DNA of 64,000 bases from Methylotenera sp. (GCF_029945705.1 NZ_JAQSDC010000040.1:1-64000), one strand, 5' to 3'. Positions 26,338-38,265 are shown, counted from the first letter of the stretch. A program made the numbers and translations. Notes: generated by a model not told the origin, from the sequence alone.

Positions 26338-26635
26338 AATATAAATCATACTGTTTCTAGAACTCCTCCCACCTCTTTTCTATCGTCAAATATCCAAAAA
26401 CCATCCATTAATCTATAGGTTGTTAGCCGCGCTTAATAGTGCAATAATGAACCGTTGTTACAAATTATTTACATTATTAAAGTCACTTGATTGAAGTAAA
26501 TTGCAGCATCAGATTTGGTAAGGTTTTTGGCACTTAGTCTTAAATTTGTATTTGTTTTATTTTTAACATTTTAAATTTAGTTTTTAAATATTGTTTTAAG
26601 TTAGCGATTTATAAAAATTTAGATAGGGAGAAGTC
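26338..26635 (+). promoter_or_regulatory. 298-bp AT-rich leader upstream of hppA
   Basis: This stretch separates dciA and hppA on the same strand. It is AT-rich and shows no ORF, tRNA or clear terminator hairpin. The last bases carry a good ribosome binding site (GGGAGAAG) for hppA. A long untranslated leader is likely, but I see no recognisable riboswitch. Confidence 0.3.
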
Positions 26636-28669
26636 ATGTCAGCACCAATAATGATTGCCGTCGGTGCCGCTATTCTAGCGGTGTTATACGGTGTAGTAAT
26701 GAGTAAATGGATTAGCAATTTACCAGCAGGCAATGCGCGCATGCAAGAAATCGCCAGCGCAATTCAACAGGGGGCAGCGGCATATTTAGCTCGCCAATAT
26801 AAAACCATCACCATCGTCGGTATTATTCTAGCCATTTTAATTGGCGTGTTTCTTAATATCACCACTGCTATTGGCTTTGTTATCGGCGCTGTTTTATCTG
26901 GTGCTTGCGGCTTCATCGGCATGAATGTGTCAGTCAAAGCTAACGTACGAACGGCACAAGCCGCAACTGGCGGTATTGCTCCTGCATTAGATGTAGCATT
27001 TAAAGGTGGCGCAATCACAGGTATGCTGGTGGTTGGTTTAGGGCTTTTAGGCGTGGCAGGCTTCTACTGGTATTTGGGTGGCGAAGCTGCAACAGACTTG
27101 AATCCGCTTATTGGCTTAGCTTTTGGCTCATCACTTATCTCCATATTTGCACGTCTAGGTGGCGGGATATTTACCAAGGGAGCTGATGTTGGCGCAGACT
27201 TAGTAGGCAAAGTTGAAGCAGGTATTCCTGAAGATGACCCCCGTAACCCTGCCGTAATTGCCGATAACGTAGGCGATAACGTGGGTGATTGCGCCGGCAT
27301 GGCAGCCGACTTGTTTGAAACTTACGCCGTGACTTTAATTGCGACCATGGTGTTAGGCAGCCTGTTACTCACTAATGCTGGTGCCAATGGCACACTCTAC
27401 CCGTTGATGCTGGCTGCTGTTTCTATTGTAGCCTCTATCATTGGCTGCTTCTTTGTCAAAGCATCACCTGGCATGAGAAATGTGATGCCCGCTTTATATA
27501 AAGGCTTAGCTGTAGCGGGTACTTTATCTTTGGCTGCATTTTACTTTGTCACCATGAAAATGTTCCCTGAAGGTTTGATTGCTGGTGATTTGACTATCTC
27601 TGCAAATCAATTATTTGGCGCTTGCGCAGTTGGTTTAGTCCTCACAGCGGCATTAGTGTGGATTACCGAGTACTACACAGGTACGGATTACGCGCCTGTG
27701 AAGCACATTGCACAAGCTTCCACAACAGGTCACGCAACTAATATCATTGCGGGTATTGGAATTTCAATGAAATCGACTGCTTGGCCAGTACTTTCAGTGT
27801 GCGTGGCGATTTTCGTGTCACACCATTTAGGCGGCTTATACGGCATCGCAATTGCGGCAACCTCTATGCTCAGCATGGCGGGTATCGTAGTGGCTTTAGA
27901 TGCTTATGGCCCTATCACTGACAATGCGGGCGGTATTGCTGAAATGGCAGGCTTACCCGCAGAAGTACGCGATGTGACTGACCCGTTAGATGCGGTTGGC
28001 AACACCACCAAAGCTGTAACTAAAGGCTATGCGATTGGCTCTGCTGGCTTAGCGGCATTGGTGTTGTTTGCCGATTACACACACAAGCTACAAGGTGCGG
28101 GTATCGACGTTAAGTTTGACCTAAGCGACCCAATGGTGATTATTGGCTTGTTTATTGGTGGCTTAATTCCGTTCTTGTTCGCTGCGATGGCGATGGAGGC
28201 CGTTGGCCGCGCAGCTGGTGCTGTGGTTGAAGAAGTACGCCGCCAATTCCGCGACATCAAAGGCATTATGGAAGGCACAGCTAAACCAGAATACGGCAAA
28301 GCAGTAGATATGCTTACCACTGCCGCGATTAAAGAAATGATGATTCCTTCACTTTTACCAGTGGCTGTACCTGTTGCAGTAGGTTTATTACTTGGCCCTG
28401 TGGCACTAGGTGGCTTATTGATGGGTACGATTGTGACAGGTTTATTTGTTGCAATTTCTATGTGTACAGGCGGCGGTGCTTGGGACAATGCGAAAAAATA
28501 TATCGAAGATGGCAACCATGGTGGTAAAGGTTCAGAAGCGCACAAAGCCGCTGTCACTGGCGACACTGTTGGTGACCCGTACAAAGATACGGCAGGCCCT
28601 GCGGTAAATCCGTTGATTAAAATCATCAACATTGTGGCTTTACTGATTGTGCCATTGCTGCATATGTAA
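26636..28669 (+). CDS. hppA: K+-independent proton-pumping membrane pyrophosphatase
   Basis: The 677-residue protein has about 16 membrane segments and hydrolyses PPi to pump H+. The substrate motif is complete: [20 protein letters not shown], with [22 protein letters not shown] following. The segment [16 protein letters not shown] has Lys at the position that in K+-dependent enzymes is Ala, with Thr three residues later, which marks the K+-independent H+-pumping subclass. The late motif [15 protein letters not shown] is also intact. Its own SD and a UUCG-loop terminator make it a single-gene unit. A soluble pyrophosphatase (ppa) lies 900 bp away, so PPi can be used for pumping or simply hydrolysed. 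Confidence 0.97.
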   Translation: MSAPIMIAVGAAILAVLYGVVMSKWISNLPAGNARMQEIASAIQQGAAAYLARQYKTITIVGIILAILIGVFLNITTAIGFVIGAVLSGACGFIGMNVSVKANVRTAQAATGGIAPALDVAFKGGAITGMLVVGLGLLGVAGFYWYLGGEAATDLNPLIGLAFGSSLISIFARLGGGIFTKGADVGADLVGKVEAGIPEDDPRNPAVIADNVGDNVGDCAGMAADLFETYAVTLIATMVLGSLLLTNAGANGTLYPLMLAAVSIVASIIGCFFVKASPGMRNVMPALYKGLAVAGTLSLAAFYFVTMKMFPEGLIAGDLTISANQLFGACAVGLVLTAALVWITEYYTGTDYAPVKHIAQASTTGHATNIIAGIGISMKSTAWPVLSVCVAIFVSHHLGGLYGIAIAATSMLSMAGIVVALDAYGPITDNAGGIAEMAGLPAEVRDVTDPLDAVGNTTKAVTKGYAIGSAGLAALVLFADYTHKLQGAGIDVKFDLSDPMVIIGLFIGGLIPFLFAAMAMEAVGRAAGAVVEEVRRQFRDIKGIMEGTAKPEYGKAVDMLTTAAIKEMMIPSLLPVAVPVAVGLLLGPVALGGLLMGTIVTGLFVAISMCTGGGAWDNAKKYIEDGNHGGKGSEAHKAAVTGDTVGDPYKDTAGPAVNPLIKIINIVALLIVPLLHM

Positions 28670-28694
28670 GGTACTTGATAAACAAAGTTAAAAT

Positions 28695-28722
28695 AAAAAG
28701 GGTGGCTTCGGTCGCCTTTTTT
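28695..28722 (+). terminator. rho-independent terminator after hppA
   Basis: AAAAGGGTGGC-TTCG-GTCGCCTTTTTT forms a stem closed by a stable TTCG tetraloop, with two wobble pairs and a six-T run. It begins about 25 bp after the hppA stop. Confidence 0.85.
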
Positions 28723-28810
28723 ATGGGCTAGGATAAAATAGCAATCTAATAGATAGCACTGTATGAAGATGATGCAACTATCGTCATCTCCGTTAAATTA
28801 GGGAAACCAC

Positions 28811-29503
28811 TTGAGACATTCTGAATTTCATCGCTCACACCACATTGGATGGCTACGAGCGGCAGTTTTAGGCGCAAATGATGGCATCATTTCAACTTCC
28901 AGCTTGATTATTGGCATTGCGACCGCGCATGCCACCCATCAAAATATTTTACTGACTGGTATGGCTGGCTTGGTTTCTGGCGCCATGGCGATGGCTGCTG
29001 GTGAATATGTTTCAGTGAGCTCACAGGCGGATACCGAGACAGCAGATTTAGTCCGCGAGCAAGATGAGCTCTCGACCCAACCTGAGCATGAGCTAGAAGA
29101 ACTCACGGGTATATACATGCAGCGCGGTTTAACGCATGAGCTTGCCAAACAAGTGGCGACTCAGCTCACAGCACATGATGCACTTGCGGCGCATGCGAGA
29201 GATGAACTTGGAATTATAGATGCCATGAATGCACGCCCTATACAAGCCGCATTGGCTTCTGCAGGCACATTTGCGATTGGTGCTGCATTACCTTTACTCA
29301 TCGCATTTTTTGCATCCGCAGCTAATATTGTGCCTTTTGTCGCAGTGACATCACTAGCATTTCTAGCTTTACTTGGCGGTTTAGCGGCTAAAGTGGGAGG
29401 CGCTAACATTTGGATAGGCACTGGACGGGTTGCATTTTGGGGAGCATTGGCAATGGCCGCTACGGCTGGCGTTGGTAGCCTGTTTGGTGTTGCTATAGCC
29501 TAA
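28811..29503 (+). CDS. VIT1/CCC1-family iron/manganese transporter (TTG start)
   Basis: The 230-residue membrane protein begins RHSEFHRSHHIGWLRAAVLGANDGIISTSSLIIG, the strongly conserved N-terminus of VIT1/CCC1 transporters. The metal-binding loop with AAGEYVSVSSQADTE and a Glu-rich cytosolic helix region (QDELSTQPEHELEELT) follows. Five hydrophobic segments are visible. The start is TTG 28811 with AGGGA 8 bp upstream; no ATG is in reach. Bacterial members move Fe2+ or Mn2+ out of the cytoplasm, probably for tolerance. It is a single gene with a shared terminator against ppa. Confidence 0.9.
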   Translation: MRHSEFHRSHHIGWLRAAVLGANDGIISTSSLIIGIATAHATHQNILLTGMAGLVSGAMAMAAGEYVSVSSQADTETADLVREQDELSTQPEHELEELTGIYMQRGLTHELAKQVATQLTAHDALAAHARDELGIIDAMNARPIQAALASAGTFAIGAALPLLIAFFASAANIVPFVAVTSLAFLALLGGLAAKVGGANIWIGTGRVAFWGALAMAATAGVGSLFGVAIA

Positions 29504-29525
29504 TCAACTACGAAACGAAGTAAAT

Positions 29526-29552
29526 AAAAAGGCAGCTAAAGCTGCCTTTTTA
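29526..29552. terminator. bidirectional terminator between the VIT1-like gene and ppa
   Basis: AAAAAGGCAGC-TAAA-GCTGCCTTTTT is a perfect 11-bp stem with A and T runs on both sides, placed between convergent genes. Confidence 0.92.
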
Positions 29553-29579
29553 TTGATAACTTAAAGTCTAACTCAAACT

Positions 29580-30128
29580 TTAAAACGCTGGTTTTACCAT
29601 AGCGTTATTATAATTTTCTACACCTTCTAGAATCTCTTTTTTCGCTTGGTCAATATCACCCCAACCATTGATTTTTACCCATTTGCCTTTGTCTAAATCT
29701 TTGTAGTGCTCAAAAAAGTGTGAAATCATATTCAAGCGCCAGTCAGAAACATCTGTGTGCGCTTTCAAATGGCCATACAAACCACATACTTTTTCAACTG
29801 GCACAGCTAACACTTTAGCATCTAGACCTGCTTCATCTTCCATTAACAACACACCTAATGGACGGCAACGCACAACTACGCCAGGAATCAAAGGCACTGG
29901 CGTCATCACCAATACGTCTACAGGATCGCCATCATCAGCAAGCGTATGCGGCACGTAGCCGTAATTAGTGGGATATTGCATGGCAGTACCCATAAAACGG
30001 TCTACAAAAATCGCGCCGCTTTCTTTATCAACTTCATACTTAACTGGATCACCTTGCATCGGGATTTCAATGATGACATTGAAGTCATTTGGTACGTCTT
30101 TGCCGGTTGGCACATCATTTAACGACAT
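29580..30128 (-). CDS. ppa: Soluble inorganic pyrophosphatase (family I)
   Basis: The 182-residue enzyme hydrolyses PPi to phosphate. The family I signature DGDPVDVLV is present, with [22 protein letters not shown] ahead of it and the later KVLAVPVEK and WVKINGW elements. The length is close to that of E. coli Ppa. It is the last of the minus-strand genes that follow purC, and its mRNA should end in the bidirectional terminator. Its presence beside hppA suggests a role in PPi balance. Confidence 0.97.
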   Translation of the reverse strand: MSLNDVPTGKDVPNDFNVIIEIPMQGDPVKYEVDKESGAIFVDRFMGTAMQYPTNYGYVPHTLADDGDPVDVLVMTPVPLIPGVVVRCRPLGVLLMEDEAGLDAKVLAVPVEKVCGLYGHLKAHTDVSDWRLNMISHFFEHYKDLDKGKWVKINGWGDIDQAKKEILEGVENYNNAMVKPAF

Positions 30129-30230
30129 TGCTTTTTCCTAGAGAATAAAATGTATTGGTTAATTTTCTGAGATCTAATTTTGAGCCGCAATTATAGCAAG
30201 CAGATTGACCATCGTATCAAAGGCTTGTAA

Positions 30231-30512
30231 CTAAATTATGACTTTAACCTGCTCTCGGCAGCTTTGTATGATTTCTTTGGGAATGAAGAATAACGCGATA
30301 TACAGCAAAAGTGGAATGATGATGACATCATCTAGCTGACCTAATACTGGAATAAAATCTGGAATCAAATCAAACGGCAACAACAAATAACCTATTGCTA
30401 GCCATAAACATATCTTTGCAGGCAGAGGCGTTCGGGGGTGTTTAAGCACCAAGCGATAAACCTCAAACTCCTGTTTAAGGTGTTTAGTTAACGACTTTAG
30501 TTTTTCAAACAT
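30231..30512 (-). CDS. YkvA-family (DUF1232) small membrane protein
   Basis: The 93-residue protein contains the DUF1232 core HPRTPLPAKICLWLAIGYLLLPFDLIPDFIPVLGQLDDVIII, with two membrane segments. Such proteins have no settled function. It starts 18 bp after the purC stop, so it is probably in the same transcript. Confidence 0.85.
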   Translation of the reverse strand: MFEKLKSLTKHLKQEFEVYRLVLKHPRTPLPAKICLWLAIGYLLLPFDLIPDFIPVLGQLDDVIIIPLLLYIALFFIPKEIIQSCREQVKVII

Positions 30513-30530
30513 ATTTCATTACTAAACAAC

Positions 30531-31433
30531 TCAATCAGCAACAAGCGGGTGGCCAGTTAAACGCTCAAACGCTTCCATGTATTTTTCACTGGTTTTTTGT
30601 GCGACATCTGCAGGTAAGGCCGGTGCTGGAGCCACTTTATTCCAGCCTGTACTTTCCAGCCAGTCACGTACAAATTGCTTATCGTAACTTGGTGGGTTGC
30701 TACCGACAGCATAACTATCCGCTGGCCAAAAACGTGATGAATCTGGCGTGAGCACTTCATCCATCACATGTAATACACCATCTGCATCTAAACCGAACTC
30801 AAACTTAGTATCGGCAATGATAATGCCGCGAGTCAGCGCATATTCCGCGGCTTGTTGATAGAGCGCAATAGCAACTTTTGCGACCTGCTCAGCCATGTCT
30901 TGACCAATCAAATCGGCACATTGCTGCAAGCTAATATTTTCGTCATGCTCACCCACGGCCGCTTTGCTGGATGGCGTAAAAATTGGCTTAGGCAATTGAG
31001 AGGCTTCTTGCAGTCCAGCTGGTAATGTAATACCACACACTGTGCCTTTGGCTTTGTACTCTTTCCAGCCGCTACCTACTAAATAACCACGCACAATCGC
31101 TTCGATAGGCAAAGCTTTTAACTTTTTTACGACTACCGCACGCGAGCCAAGCTGAGCCTGTTCTGCAGGACTGCTCACCACAGACTTTGGGTCAATTCCA
31201 GTTAAATGATTTGGCACAACATTTTTAAGCTTTTCAAACCAGAAGTTAGCCATCTGCGTCAGCATAGCGCCTTTATTAGCAATGCCCGTCGGCAGTATCA
31301 CATCAAAAGCAGACAGGCGGTCTGTGCTGACCAACAACATGGTATTAGCATCAATATCATAAATATCACGCACTTTACCTTGATGGATGCGTTTAAGACT
31401 TTGGATGGAAGTTTCTAATAAAGGTTTGTTCAT
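30531..31433 (-). CDS. purC: SAICAR synthetase (phosphoribosylaminoimidazole-succinocarboxamide synthase)
   Basis: The 300-residue enzyme joins aspartate to CAIR in purine synthesis. Recognised motifs are HQGKVRDIYDI (nucleotide loop), STDRLSAFDVILP, EAIVRGYLVGSGWKEYK, IIADTKFEFG and DEVLTPDSSRFW. The length is typical of the betaproteobacterial form, longer than E. coli PurC. It lies between pyk and the YkvA-like gene, 158 bp after pyk, in the conserved central-carbon neighbourhood. Confidence 0.97.
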   Translation of the reverse strand: MNKPLLETSIQSLKRIHQGKVRDIYDIDANTMLLVSTDRLSAFDVILPTGIANKGAMLTQMANFWFEKLKNVVPNHLTGIDPKSVVSSPAEQAQLGSRAVVVKKLKALPIEAIVRGYLVGSGWKEYKAKGTVCGITLPAGLQEASQLPKPIFTPSSKAAVGEHDENISLQQCADLIGQDMAEQVAKVAIALYQQAAEYALTRGIIIADTKFEFGLDADGVLHVMDEVLTPDSSRFWPADSYAVGSNPPSYDKQFVRDWLESTGWNKVAPAPALPADVAQKTSEKYMEAFERLTGHPLVAD

Positions 31434-31591
31434 ATTAATTTTTTTGCTTTGTTTATACAGTTTATTTATAAGGTGAGTTAAGTAATGCAGATAAAAACAC
31501 AGTTATCTTATTATAAACTTTATCTATATAAACTTGAGCGACGAATTGACGAATTCAGCTGATTCGTTTTGGTTGAGGCGCCAGATACTCA

Positions 31592-33046
31592 TCAAGCTAA
31601 TGAATCTAACTGGGCTTGTTTATTCTCACCAATTTTCACTATTTTGAGTGTATTTGTCCCGCCTGGGCTACCAATCGGCTCGCCAAATGTGAGTAAAACT
31701 ATATCGCCCAACTCAACCGCCTTTTGTTGCAATAAGACTTGCTCCATTTCTCGTAGAATTTCATCTCTATTTTTTGTGCCTTGCTCAATAGGAAACGGAT
31801 AAACGCCGCGATGCAGGGTAAGCTTCCTTCGCGCATATTTATCTGGTGAGAGTGCATAAATCGGCATTTCTGAATCTGCTCGAGATAGCCATTGTGCAGC
31901 ATTTCCAGACTGCGTAAGTGCCGCAATCGCCTTCACTTTTAAGTGCTGCGCGGTATAAATTGCAGCTGCGGCTATCGCTTCATCAGTCTTAAGGAATACT
32001 TGCTCTACTCTTCGCACATGCGGTTGAATGTAATATTCTTTTTCGGCTTCCATTACCACGCGATGGACTGCCTGCACACTTTCTAAGGGATATTGTCCTG
32101 CCGCTGTTTCAGCCGATAACATGATCGCATCCGTACCATCTAATACTGCATTAGCCACATCAGAGACCTCAGCCCGCGTTGGAATTGGACTGGTAATCAT
32201 AGACTCCATCATTTGCGTAGCCGTAATCACTAATTTGTTTTGCTCACGCGCCATGCGTATCATACGTTTCTGCAAGCCTGGAATAGCGGCATCACCGACT
32301 TCCACCCCTAAGTCGCCTCGCGCAACCATAATCGCATCGGAGGCATCAATAATAGACTCTAAATTATCAATTGCCTCCGCACGCTCAATTTTGGCAACAA
32401 TACTGGCTTTACCACCAGCCTGTTGCACTAACACGCGAGCAAGCTCCACATCTAATGCTGTTCTAGGAAATGACAAGGCAACATAATCCGCTTCTAGTGC
32501 AACTGCCGTTAGAATATCTTCACGGTCTTTTTCCGTAAGCGCTTCAGCCGACAAACCACCGCCAAGGCGATTAATACCCTTATTATTGCTTAATACGCCA
32601 CCATTCATCACCAAGCAATGAATCTGATTGCCTTTTACTCTATCCACTTGCATGGTAATGCGGCCATCATCTAGCAGCAGAATAACGCCCTCTACAACTT
32701 CTTGCGGTAATGTTTTGTAATCCAAACCCACATGATCTTGATTACCTAACTGACAATCAGAATCTAGGATAAAAATGTCACCTGTTTTTAAAGTGATTTT
32801 GCCTAACTCAAACTTACCAATACGTATTTTCGGCCCCTGCAAATCACACAGTACGCCAATCGGGCGGTTCAATTTCAAGGCAATGGCACGCACCATTTCT
32901 GCCCGATTAATATGTTCCTCTGCGCTTCCATGCGAGAAGTTTAATCTCACTACGTTTACACCAGCCATAATCATGCGTGCCAGCATTTCCTCACTATTAG
33001 AGGATGGGCCTAGTGTTGCAACAATTTTTGTTTTACGTAATGTCAA
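31592..33046 (-). CDS. pyk: Pyruvate kinase
   Basis: The 484-residue glycolytic enzyme transfers phosphate from PEP to ADP. Motifs seen are TKIVATLGPSSNS, VRLNFSHGS, KIERAEAIDNL (catalytic lysine region), MVARGDLGVEVG and ITATQMMESM, followed by the C-terminal allosteric domain (about 360-470). A ribosome binding site GAAAAGGC precedes ATG. It follows pgk on the minus strand across a 102-bp gap that contains a terminator, so it may have its own promoter. Confidence 0.97.
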   Translation of the reverse strand: MTLRKTKIVATLGPSSNSEEMLARMIMAGVNVVRLNFSHGSAEEHINRAEMVRAIALKLNRPIGVLCDLQGPKIRIGKFELGKITLKTGDIFILDSDCQLGNQDHVGLDYKTLPQEVVEGVILLLDDGRITMQVDRVKGNQIHCLVMNGGVLSNNKGINRLGGGLSAEALTEKDREDILTAVALEADYVALSFPRTALDVELARVLVQQAGGKASIVAKIERAEAIDNLESIIDASDAIMVARGDLGVEVGDAAIPGLQKRMIRMAREQNKLVITATQMMESMITSPIPTRAEVSDVANAVLDGTDAIMLSAETAAGQYPLESVQAVHRVVMEAEKEYYIQPHVRRVEQVFLKTDEAIAAAAIYTAQHLKVKAIAALTQSGNAAQWLSRADSEMPIYALSPDKYARRKLTLHRGVYPFPIEQGTKNRDEILREMEQVLLQQKAVELGDIVLLTFGEPIGSPGGTNTLKIVKIGENKQAQLDSLA

Positions 33047-33099
33047 TGCAATGCCTTTTCAACTCTTTATTACTATAAGTATAAGCTTAAAATTCAAAT

Positions 33100-33128
33100 A
33101 AAAATGGGGCTTATCGCCCCATTTTTTG
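33100..33128 (-). terminator. terminator between pgk and pyk
   Basis: On the minus strand AAATGGGGC-GATAA-GCCCCATTTTTATTTG forms a GC-rich stem followed by a T-rich run, 20-50 bp after the pgk stop. It would limit read-through into pyk. Confidence 0.85.
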
Positions 33129-33148
33129 TATTGCTAATTTGAGAAAAG

Positions 33149-34348
33149 TTAAGCTGAGGCTCTTTGCTCAAGTATCTCAACGGCTGGCAATTTTTTGCCT
33201 TCTAAAAACTCTAAAAATGCACCACCTGCTGTGGAGATATAATCGACCTTATCTTCGATACCATATTTTTGTATCGCGGCAATCGTGTCACCACCGCCTG
33301 CCAATGTGAAAGCTTTTGTGTTTGCAATGGCGTGAGCAATTGTTTTTGTACCTTCGCCAAATTGGTCAAATTCAAAAACACCTACTGGACCATTCCAAAC
33401 CACAGTACCTGCATTTTTAATGATCTCTGCTATTTCATTAGCAGATTTCGCGCCAATATCAAAAATCATATCATCGGCAGCCACATCAGCTGCATCTTTC
33501 TTGATTGCAGGCTCATTCGCATCAAATTTCTTACCGCAAACGACATCTACTGCAATAGGCACCGCCGCTCCTCTTTGGTTCATTTTGTCCATTAAGGTGC
33601 GAGCCACTGGCACTAAATCATCTTCACACAGTGATTTACCCACTTCATTTCCTACAGCTTTCAAAAAAGTATTGGCAATACCACCACCCACCACCATTTG
33701 ATCGACTTTTTCTGACAAGCTCTCAAGCACGGTCAGTTTAGTGGAAACTTTACTACCACCAACAATTGCCACCATCGGACGTGCTGGGCTTAGCAGCGCC
33801 TTTGTTAAGGCATCTAACTCATTCACCAATAAAATACCTGCGGCGGCAACAGGCGCGAACTTAGCCACACCATGCGTTGAAGCTTCTGCACGATGCGCTG
33901 TGCCGAATGCATCCATGACAAATATGTCACAAAGTTTGGCATATTTTTGTGACAATTCGTCGTTGCTTTTTTTCTCACCTTTATTAAATCTGCAGTTTTC
34001 TAATACAACCAACTCACCAGCAGCGACTTCAAAACCACCATCTACCCAATCTTTAACTAAACGTACAGGTTTTACTGAAGTATAAAAGTCACCTAGTTTG
34101 GCAGAAATTACATCAACCACAGGTTTTAATGAGTTTTCTTCTGAATAAACACCTTCTTCAGGACGACCTAAATGCGATGTTACCATCACCTTTGCACCAG
34201 CTTTAAGCGCATATTCAATCGTTGCCATCGATGCCGTAATACGTGCGTCAGAGGTAACTTTGCCATCGGCGACTGGTACATTTAAATCTGCGCGTATTAA
34301 AACGCGCTTTCCACTCAAATCTAAATCCGTCATTTTAATTACATTCAT
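33149..34348 (-). CDS. pgk: Phosphoglycerate kinase
   Basis: The 399-residue enzyme interconverts 1,3-bisphosphoglycerate plus ADP and 3-phosphoglycerate plus ATP. It shows [22 protein letters not shown], the hinge motif [26 protein letters not shown] and the nucleotide motif GGGDTIAAI. The length is standard. It is downstream of gap and a small hypothetical gene in the minus-strand glycolytic group. Confidence 0.98.
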   Translation of the reverse strand: MNVIKMTDLDLSGKRVLIRADLNVPVADGKVTSDARITASMATIEYALKAGAKVMVTSHLGRPEEGVYSEENSLKPVVDVISAKLGDFYTSVKPVRLVKDWVDGGFEVAAGELVVLENCRFNKGEKKSNDELSQKYAKLCDIFVMDAFGTAHRAEASTHGVAKFAPVAAAGILLVNELDALTKALLSPARPMVAIVGGSKVSTKLTVLESLSEKVDQMVVGGGIANTFLKAVGNEVGKSLCEDDLVPVARTLMDKMNQRGAAVPIAVDVVCGKKFDANEPAIKKDAADVAADDMIFDIGAKSANEIAEIIKNAGTVVWNGPVGVFEFDQFGEGTKTIAHAIANTKAFTLAGGGDTIAAIQKYGIEDKVDYISTAGGAFLEFLEGKKLPAVEILEQRASA

Positions 34349-34424
34349 ACCCTGAAACTCCCCAAAGTCTATCTATTACACACGGCTATCTATGGCTATA
34401 CACAGCTATTATTTACTGTACTTT

Positions 34425-34661
34425 TTATGATTTTATCCAGTAAAACTCAACTTCATCTTTATCGCCCATCGCTTTTTCTATAATCGCGGCTAAATCCAAA
34501 TCAGCACCACGCGCTTTTAGTGTTTCCAAAGCATCACGATTTACCCAATATTCTTGGTCATCTTTATGTTCTTCGGCTAACTCATCATTCAAAAACTTTA
34601 ATTGGGCGTAGCTAATCTGGCCTAACCAACGATTATTGCTTTTATCTTTCAGCGTAATCAT
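34425..34661 (-). CDS. Small conserved hypothetical between gap and pgk
   Basis: The 78-residue protein (MITLKDKSNNRWLGQISYAQLKFLNDELAEEH at its start) is soluble and acidic. It resembles small proteins of about this size seen in other betaproteobacteria, with a short beta strand, a helix with QLKFL, and an EVEFYW end. No domain function is known to me. A good SD (AAGGAAATAG) supports it as a real gene. Confidence 0.7.
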   Translation of the reverse strand: MITLKDKSNNRWLGQISYAQLKFLNDELAEEHKDDQEYWVNRDALETLKARGADLDLAAIIEKAMGDKDEVEFYWIKS

Positions 34662-34697
34662 CTATTTCCTTACCTTTAAAATTTGGAATCAAATCGA

Positions 34698-34719
34698 AAT
34701 AGGCTGAAATCAGCCTATT
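34698..34719 (-). terminator. hairpin after gap, possible attenuating terminator
   Basis: AATAGGCTG-ATTT-CAGCCTATT is a perfect 9-bp stem, 20-45 bp after the gap stop, followed on the minus strand by TTCGATTTG. The T-run is weak, so it may only reduce transcription into the small hypothetical gene and pgk or stabilise the gap mRNA. Confidence 0.55.
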
Positions 34720-34741
34720 CTATTGACACAACTTGCAACAA

Positions 34742-35761
<1,020 letters not shown>

Positions 35762-35827
35762 TCAATAATCGCCATGTAAACGAAAAAAATGATTAAATGA
35801 CGTAAAGAAATACTAATCTCATAAACA

Positions 35828-35859
35828 AATAGGGCACCTCACAAGTGAGATGCCCTATT
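35828..35859 (-). terminator. strong terminator after tkt
   Basis: AATAGGGCA-TCTCAC-TT-GTGAGG-TGCCCTATT forms a stem of about 15 bp with one internal mismatch, followed on the minus strand by TTGTTTATGAG. It lies about 50 bp after the tkt stop. Confidence 0.85.
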
Positions 35860-35909
35860 AAACTTAGCTGCTAATTAAACTGCAGCGCTTAAAATTAAAG
35901 CACCTTAAA

Positions 35910-37892
35910 TTACAGCACCGATTTAACAGTTGCAACTACATTTTCAACTGTGAAACCGAAGTGTTTCAACAACACGCCGCCAGGCGCTGATTCACCGAAT
36001 GTATCGATACCTACAACAGCGCCTTCTAAACCTACATATTTACGCCAGAAGTCAGTTACACCAGCTTCAACAGCCACGCGTTTAACGCCTGGAGTTAATA
36101 CGCTGTCTTTGTAAGCTTTGTCTTGACGATCAAATACGTTAGTTGATGGCATTGAAACTACGCGTACTTTAGTACCCGCAGCATTTAACTCAGCAGCCGC
36201 TTTAACCGCTAATTCAAGTTCAGAACCGTTAGCGATAATGATAACTTGTGCGCCAGCAACATCAGACAATACATAACCACCCTTACGCATTAACGCAAAT
36301 TGTGCAGCATCATGTTTCATACCTGCAACGTTTTGACGGCTTAATACCAAGCTCGAAGGACCATCTTTACGCTCAACCGCAGCTACCCAAGACACAGCAG
36401 TTTCTGTTGAGTTACCTGGACGCCATACGTCCATATTTGGAATCAAACGTAAGCCCGCAGTATTTTCGATTGGTTGGTGTGTTGGACCATCTTCACCTTG
36501 ACCGATAGAGTCATGAGTCAACACCGCAATAACACGTTGTTTCATTAATGCAGCCATGCGCAATGCGCTCTTCGCGTAGTCAGAGAACATATGGAATGTA
36601 CCGCCGAATGGAATCAAACCACCGTGCAATGCCATACCGTTCATGATGGCGAACATACCGAATTCACGTACGCCGTATGAAATGTAGTTACCTGGTTTTT
36701 TAGCATCAACGTGCACAAAGCTGCCTGTTGAAGTTAAGTTTGAACCAGTTAAGTCAGCTGAACCGCCTAAGAACTCTGGTAACAATGGCGCTAATGCACC
36801 GATAACATTTTGCGAAGCTTTACGTGTTGCAACGCCTTCAGCTTTTTCGTTTGTCGCTGCGATGATTGCATCAGTAGCTTCTTTCCAGTTAGCTGGTAAG
36901 TCACCTGCCATGCGACGTGTGTATTCAGCAGCTTCAGCTGGGAATGCTTTTGCATACGCTACAAATTTATCATTCCATGAAGACTCATCAGCAGCGCCTT
37001 TAGCCGTTGCATCCCAACCAGCATATACATCTGCTGGAATGACAAATGGCTCGTGGTTCCAACCAATGTTTGCACGTGTTGCAGCAACTTCTTCTAAACC
37101 TAGTGCAGAACCGTGGCAGTCATGTGAACCAGATTTGTTTGGTGAACCCATACCAATAACTGTTTTACAGCAGATTAATGATGGTTTGTCTGTCACTTTT
37201 TTAGCCGCTTCAATTGCCGCACCAATAGCAGCTACGTCATGACCATCTACTGATTGAACGTGCCAACCATATGATTCAAAGCGTTTAGCAGTATCGTCTG
37301 TGTACCAGCCTTCGATATGACCATCGATAGAAATACCGTTGTCATCCCAGAATGCTGTTAACTTGCCTAAGCCCCAAGTACCAGCTAAAGCACAAGCTTC
37401 GTGAGAAACGCCTTCCATCATACAACCATCACCTAAGAACACGTATGTGCTATGGTCAACGATTTCATGGCCTGGTTTGTTGAATTGGTTAGCTAATAAT
37501 TTTTCAGCCATTGCGAAACCAACACCGTTTGCAATACCTTGGCCTAGTGGACCAGTCGTTGTTTCAACGCCAGGAGCATAGCCATATTCTGGGTGACCAG
37601 CACATTTTGAATGCAATTGACGGAATGTTTTGATTTCGTCCATTGGCAATGCATAACCAGTTAGGTGTAGCAATGAGTAGATCAACATTGAACCGTGGCC
37701 ATTTGAAAGCACGAAACGATCGCGATTTGACCAGTTTGGATTTTTTGGGTTATGACTTAGATGGTGATTCCAAAGCTCTTCAGCAATTTCTGCCATGCCC
37801 ATAGGTGCGCCTGGGTGACCAGAGTTAGCCTTCTGTACCGCATCCATAGATAACGCACGGATGGCGTTGGCTAGGTCTTTACGTGTTGCCAT
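35910..37892 (-). CDS. tkt: Transketolase
   Basis: The 660-residue TPP enzyme moves two-carbon units between sugar phosphates in the pentose phosphate (and, in methylotrophs, ribulose monophosphate) cycle. The TPP motif [19 protein letters not shown] lies near residue 155, and the later motifs DGPTHQPIE and the C-terminal domain are complete. The length is typical. An unusually strong SD (GGGAGAAATCT) precedes ATG, in line with high expression. It heads the central-carbon gene group on the minus strand. Confidence 0.98.
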   Translation of the reverse strand: MATRKDLANAIRALSMDAVQKANSGHPGAPMGMAEIAEELWNHHLSHNPKNPNWSNRDRFVLSNGHGSMLIYSLLHLTGYALPMDEIKTFRQLHSKCAGHPEYGYAPGVETTTGPLGQGIANGVGFAMAEKLLANQFNKPGHEIVDHSTYVFLGDGCMMEGVSHEACALAGTWGLGKLTAFWDDNGISIDGHIEGWYTDDTAKRFESYGWHVQSVDGHDVAAIGAAIEAAKKVTDKPSLICCKTVIGMGSPNKSGSHDCHGSALGLEEVAATRANIGWNHEPFVIPADVYAGWDATAKGAADESSWNDKFVAYAKAFPAEAAEYTRRMAGDLPANWKEATDAIIAATNEKAEGVATRKASQNVIGALAPLLPEFLGGSADLTGSNLTSTGSFVHVDAKKPGNYISYGVREFGMFAIMNGMALHGGLIPFGGTFHMFSDYAKSALRMAALMKQRVIAVLTHDSIGQGEDGPTHQPIENTAGLRLIPNMDVWRPGNSTETAVSWVAAVERKDGPSSLVLSRQNVAGMKHDAAQFALMRKGGYVLSDVAGAQVIIIANGSELELAVKAAAELNAAGTKVRVVSMPSTNVFDRQDKAYKDSVLTPGVKRVAVEAGVTDFWRKYVGLEGAVVGIDTFGESAPGGVLLKHFGFTVENVVATVKSVL

Positions 37893-38265
37893 AGATTTCT
37901 CCCTAATAATTAACTTGTAGTTTTACGATTCGAATCTGACTAACTAATTACTTGAACATCACTGCAAGTCTTATAGAAAATCGAATAAAACCTTGATTGA
38001 ATTCTTTAAAAAGTCAGCGTTATGCACTGCTTTTTGGTAAAAGTGAAATTATTGCTTAATTACCCTTTTTCGGCAAGGGCTTAGGCTGTATTTGGCGCGT
38101 AGATAATAATATTTATTTAGCATTTCACTAAATTGAATATTTATTGATTGCGTAAATTGCAGCCATAAAAAATAAAGCCAGCAAATAAGCTGGCTTTATA
38201 AATTACAACTAGTTTTAAGAAATCAAGCCATCACTTTGATGACTCATCTTTTACACCAAGCTTAA
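37893..38265. promoter_or_regulatory. 373-bp intergenic region upstream of tkt
   Basis: The half nearest tkt should contain its promoter and a leader with a strong SD; it is AT-rich and I cannot single out one promoter. The distal part holds the terminator of the EF-hand gene. No ORF or RNA gene is evident. Confidence 0.35.
38167..38198 (-). terminator. terminator after the EF-hand gene
   Basis: On the minus strand TAAAGCCAGC-TTATTT-GCTGGCTTTA is a perfect 10-bp stem followed by a six-T run, about 70 bp after the gene's stop. Confidence 0.88.

Noticed and set aside
28075-28632. 185-residue antisense ORF in hppA
   Set aside because: A long open antisense frame caused by hppA codon bias; hppA has all conserved motifs.
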